NCBI GenBank assembly: GCA_002633025.1
Contig: NMRB01001732.1
Span: 6,484-70,483, forward strand
Direction: 5' to 3'
DNA length: 64,000 nt
Source of the DNA: Notospermus geniculatus
Taxonomy: Eukaryota; Nemertea; Pilidiophora; Heteronemertea; Lineidae
Below, piece by piece: positions 61,708-64,000 of this stretch. A program made the translations under genes and the position numbers. Within the stretch, counting starts at the first letter, position 1. Each line of letters begins with the position of its first letter. The notes under the pieces were generated by a model that had not been told where the DNA came from, made no database searches, and worked only from the letters and a program-made list of their open reading frames with translations.

Positions 61708-63770
61708 AGTCTCGCTGCTTCACGCGATATCGTAGCTCAACCGACGGGTGTGGTTCACTTCTCTCGAGGCATCCGCTGGCTTAACATTTCCAGGTAGGTG
61801 CGGTAGATTTCTGTTTATCGATCTGTATGCTATCGCAAGTTCGATTTATATATAAATCATGGTATGTTTCCATAGTACTGTGAGTAGTCAATAGTGTAGC
61901 CATACTATACAAAGTGACCTGGTATGCCTATCGTTGTAATTCTTTCCTAAGATAATTGGAACGGCCATTATAATTTCTTTGCCAGTCACCGGGTCGGTCA
62001 CCTTTTCCCGTTTGGTATGTTGCTTTGTCTTGCATTATTGGCCTGCTGCTGGCACAAGCTGCTATTCAAAAGCAGGCGTCAGGGTGGGGTCGATATATGG
62101 ATACTGCTGGTGTGCCAGAATGAGCAGTTGACGTGACAAGCAGTCAGAATGGTGAAGTGCAAGATCATTGTCAGTAACGTCACGAGTTCGATTCCTTGTC
62201 CGTCCTTTGCTGTAGGCATACATGGACACAGCGACAGCAGACGTCGCGGGGTGTCCTCGTCGCGTTTCCCTCATTGCAAGCAACGACAGCGCCTCGCAGC
62301 TGCTTTCGTGCAGTAGGCCTACCTGGCTACACGATTGTCGGCAATAATCAGGCCGACTGGGAAGCTTTTTCTTCGTGAATTTATATTGCTGCGGATGCCA
62401 AGGTACAATCGAGCAGGAACAGTGAATTAGTGATATAGGAGCCTAGGGCTTTAGCCTGAAATGTAGACAGCGGAAAGTGCAATTTCCTATGAAATTCGCT
62501 GCTTATTCTTAAATATCAGCCTTAAATCAGGCTTTTTGCACACAACGTGTCTGAGCGTTTCCCTATAAATGCCTTTCTGCCTGTGCATTTCCTGTGAATC
62601 ATACCAGCTTGCTATTTTAAGCGACAGGTTTTTCTGCAAACTCGGCAACATAGAGCGTTGCTGTCTGCAGCCTGGCCTTGATTGGAGAGTTGCGGTAAAC
62701 AACTTGGGTCGAAAGTTTACCCTTCGAAGACGCCTACAGGGAATATTAAGGATGATATAGTAGTCGTCATTCTTCCAAAACTTTGATGAATTTACCGACC
62801 CTCAGCTGATCCCTGTCGGAAATAATCGGATGAAGACAATAAGATGGCTAATCGCAGATGATGCTATCGATCATTTATGACCTCTATCGCTCGATATAAT
62901 GCGATACTAATCAACATTTTGTGCCTTGAAATTGATATACGCTGATCATTTCACGTCACGAATGGTAGCACCCCCGAGAATATATAGCTCGTCGATTGCA
63001 GTTTTCACTATGATTCGGTTCGAGAATGATAGAACTTTGCTTGTAGCTTCGATTCGCATTCGATTTGAGAATGATACCGCGTCGGAGGAGAAGGCCTACG
63101 TTAAGGTAGGCCTATACCTTCTATTCGAAAGTGCAAGCTTGCCACAAGACGTGACGAAGCTGATAAACTGTAAAAACCGCCCAGTGAATTTTTGCGAGAC
63201 TTCGATGACAGACGTAGCAATTACATGTACATGTAGAAGATTCGTACCTTTGATAGTCCTTGTCGGCTGCAAGCGGTATTCATCATGTTCACGTACAGTA
63301 CGCCTTATACCTGCTCGTTATCTACGTACCAAACTCCACTCTCTGACGATCTCAGGCGGATGCATATTGCACGGTACCATCTAAAAATATGACGGTTCTC
63401 AGTTTAAGTGTGGGAGAGTCTGGGAAAGGTAAAGTGTACAACGAAGGTCGAATAGGGCCTAGTCCTAATTTTACGTAAAGTCTGACAACGCGCACATTTG
63501 CGGCAAAACTCAATGCGTTTTGTTTTTAGAGTTTTGTCGCAAATGCGCTTGGCTTTTTAAGCGGGGTTCATTGGCGCACGGATCCGGTCCGTTTTCAGTC
63601 CGTTTGCCCCTAGTTTTCGAGATACGACAACGCAAAAGTCAATTTGGTAGATTTTTTGCGGACCTAAATCGGACAAAATCCGTGTGCCAATGAACCCCGC
63701 TTTATAAAGAGACTTTAGTGATGCCCAATAGTCACGAATGCATAGAAAACAGCAAATTCCTGTCTCATTT
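61708..63770. repeat. Duplicated flank, block B copy 2
   Basis: Second copy of 55946-58018, several percent diverged with many indels (for example CAACGACAGCGCC against CAAAGCGCC, and loss of a 15-bp piece near 62402). After TGTCTCATTT it continues into new sequence leading to the next gene, not into the minisatellite found after copy 1. Confidence 0.9.
63559..63702. mobile_element. Foldback element with AAGCGGGGTTCATTG ends (copy in block B copy 2)
   Basis: Same element as at 57803-57946, present because the whole block is duplicated. Confidence 0.7.
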
Positions 63771-63937
63771 CCTGACTTCCGCATTCCACTGGGTCGCGCT
63801 TTGATGTTGCCGGACTTTAAAAAATAGTTAGAACATGCTTGCAGACCCATCACAACGTAGTTCACTATAGGGCCAACCGAAAAGCAGTTGTCGTTTTGTC
63901 TTTGCAGGTTGGCTAGAGAAACCGTCATACTCCCATC

Positions 63938-63944
63938 ATGGCTG
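63938..63944 (+). CDS. Likely first coding exon of the next gene (Met-Ala-...)
   Basis: ATGGCTG followed by the consensus donor GTAAGTGA, preceded by about 100 bp of promoter/5' UTR-like sequence (CTTTGCAGGTTGGCTAGAGAAACCG...). Only two codons and one base are seen, so the product cannot be named. Genes with the start codon at the very end of exon 1 are often housekeeping genes such as ribosomal proteins; this is only an inference. Confidence 0.35.
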
Positions 63945-64000
63945 GTAAGTGATTTAAAGGCTGAATAACGCAAAGAATCGATGTGAAAAAGTTTTGAATG

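Overview
This is a eukaryotic nuclear window. The genes have many short exons bounded by GT/AG introns, and the intergenic DNA is rich in foldback elements and short repeats. The gene set, the dispersed AGGCCTAGGCCT and TACATGTA motifs and the many small inverted-repeat elements suggest a marine deuterostome invertebrate, with an echinoderm as my best guess. The organism cannot be fixed from sequence alone. I rebuilt eight nearly complete protein-coding genes by joining exons by hand. All exon phases agree, and predicted lengths are close to those of the human relatives for most genes (SPTY2D1 is shorter and PHRF1 longer).

Layout. 1-3395: intergenic DNA with a ~145-bp satellite, a foldback element and a ~60-bp minisatellite. 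3396-9147 (+): a dihydropyrimidinase/CRMP-type gene that keeps a complete dihydropyrimidinase active site but carries a CRMP C-terminal tail. 10356-11726 (-): an intronless MFSD5 transporter. 13297-20335 (+): a SIRT3-type sirtuin with an acidic serine tail. 20880-23181 (-): CINP. 23747-31112 (+): DNAJC25, whose first exon is present twice. 33264-36407 (+): SPTY2D1 (SPT2 histone chaperone). 38875-42769 (-): CNDP2 dipeptidase. 45284-54029 (+): PHRF1, with a 4-kb exon. 55796-56031: a possible first exon of an unrecognised gene. 58151-61706: a second, truncated and frameshifted copy of the middle of PHRF1. 61708-63770: a second copy of the PHRF1 downstream flank. 63938-63944: the likely first coding exon of the next gene.

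Functions. The genes are unrelated housekeeping and chromatin genes, not an operon or a defence island. SIRT3 (mitochondrial deacylase), SPTY2D1 (H3-H4 chaperone) and PHRF1 (RING-PHD, RNA polymerase II CTD-associated) lie in one window here. From memory, all three are on human 11p15, so this may be old linkage. Strands mostly alternate, giving divergent pairs (MFSD5/SIRT3, CINP/DNAJC25, CNDP2/PHRF1) and convergent pairs (CRMP/MFSD5, SIRT3/CINP, SPTY2D1/CNDP2).

Most notable points: the enzyme-competent CRMP; a perfect 112-bp palindrome flanked by 6-bp repeats inside SIRT3; the duplicated DNAJC25 first exon with a foldback element at the boundary; two nested elements that both have perfect 6-bp target duplications; and the PHRF1 duplication, which bears signs of an assembly error (a single N at the junction, and very different divergence in its two blocks). 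I found no new multi-gene system.
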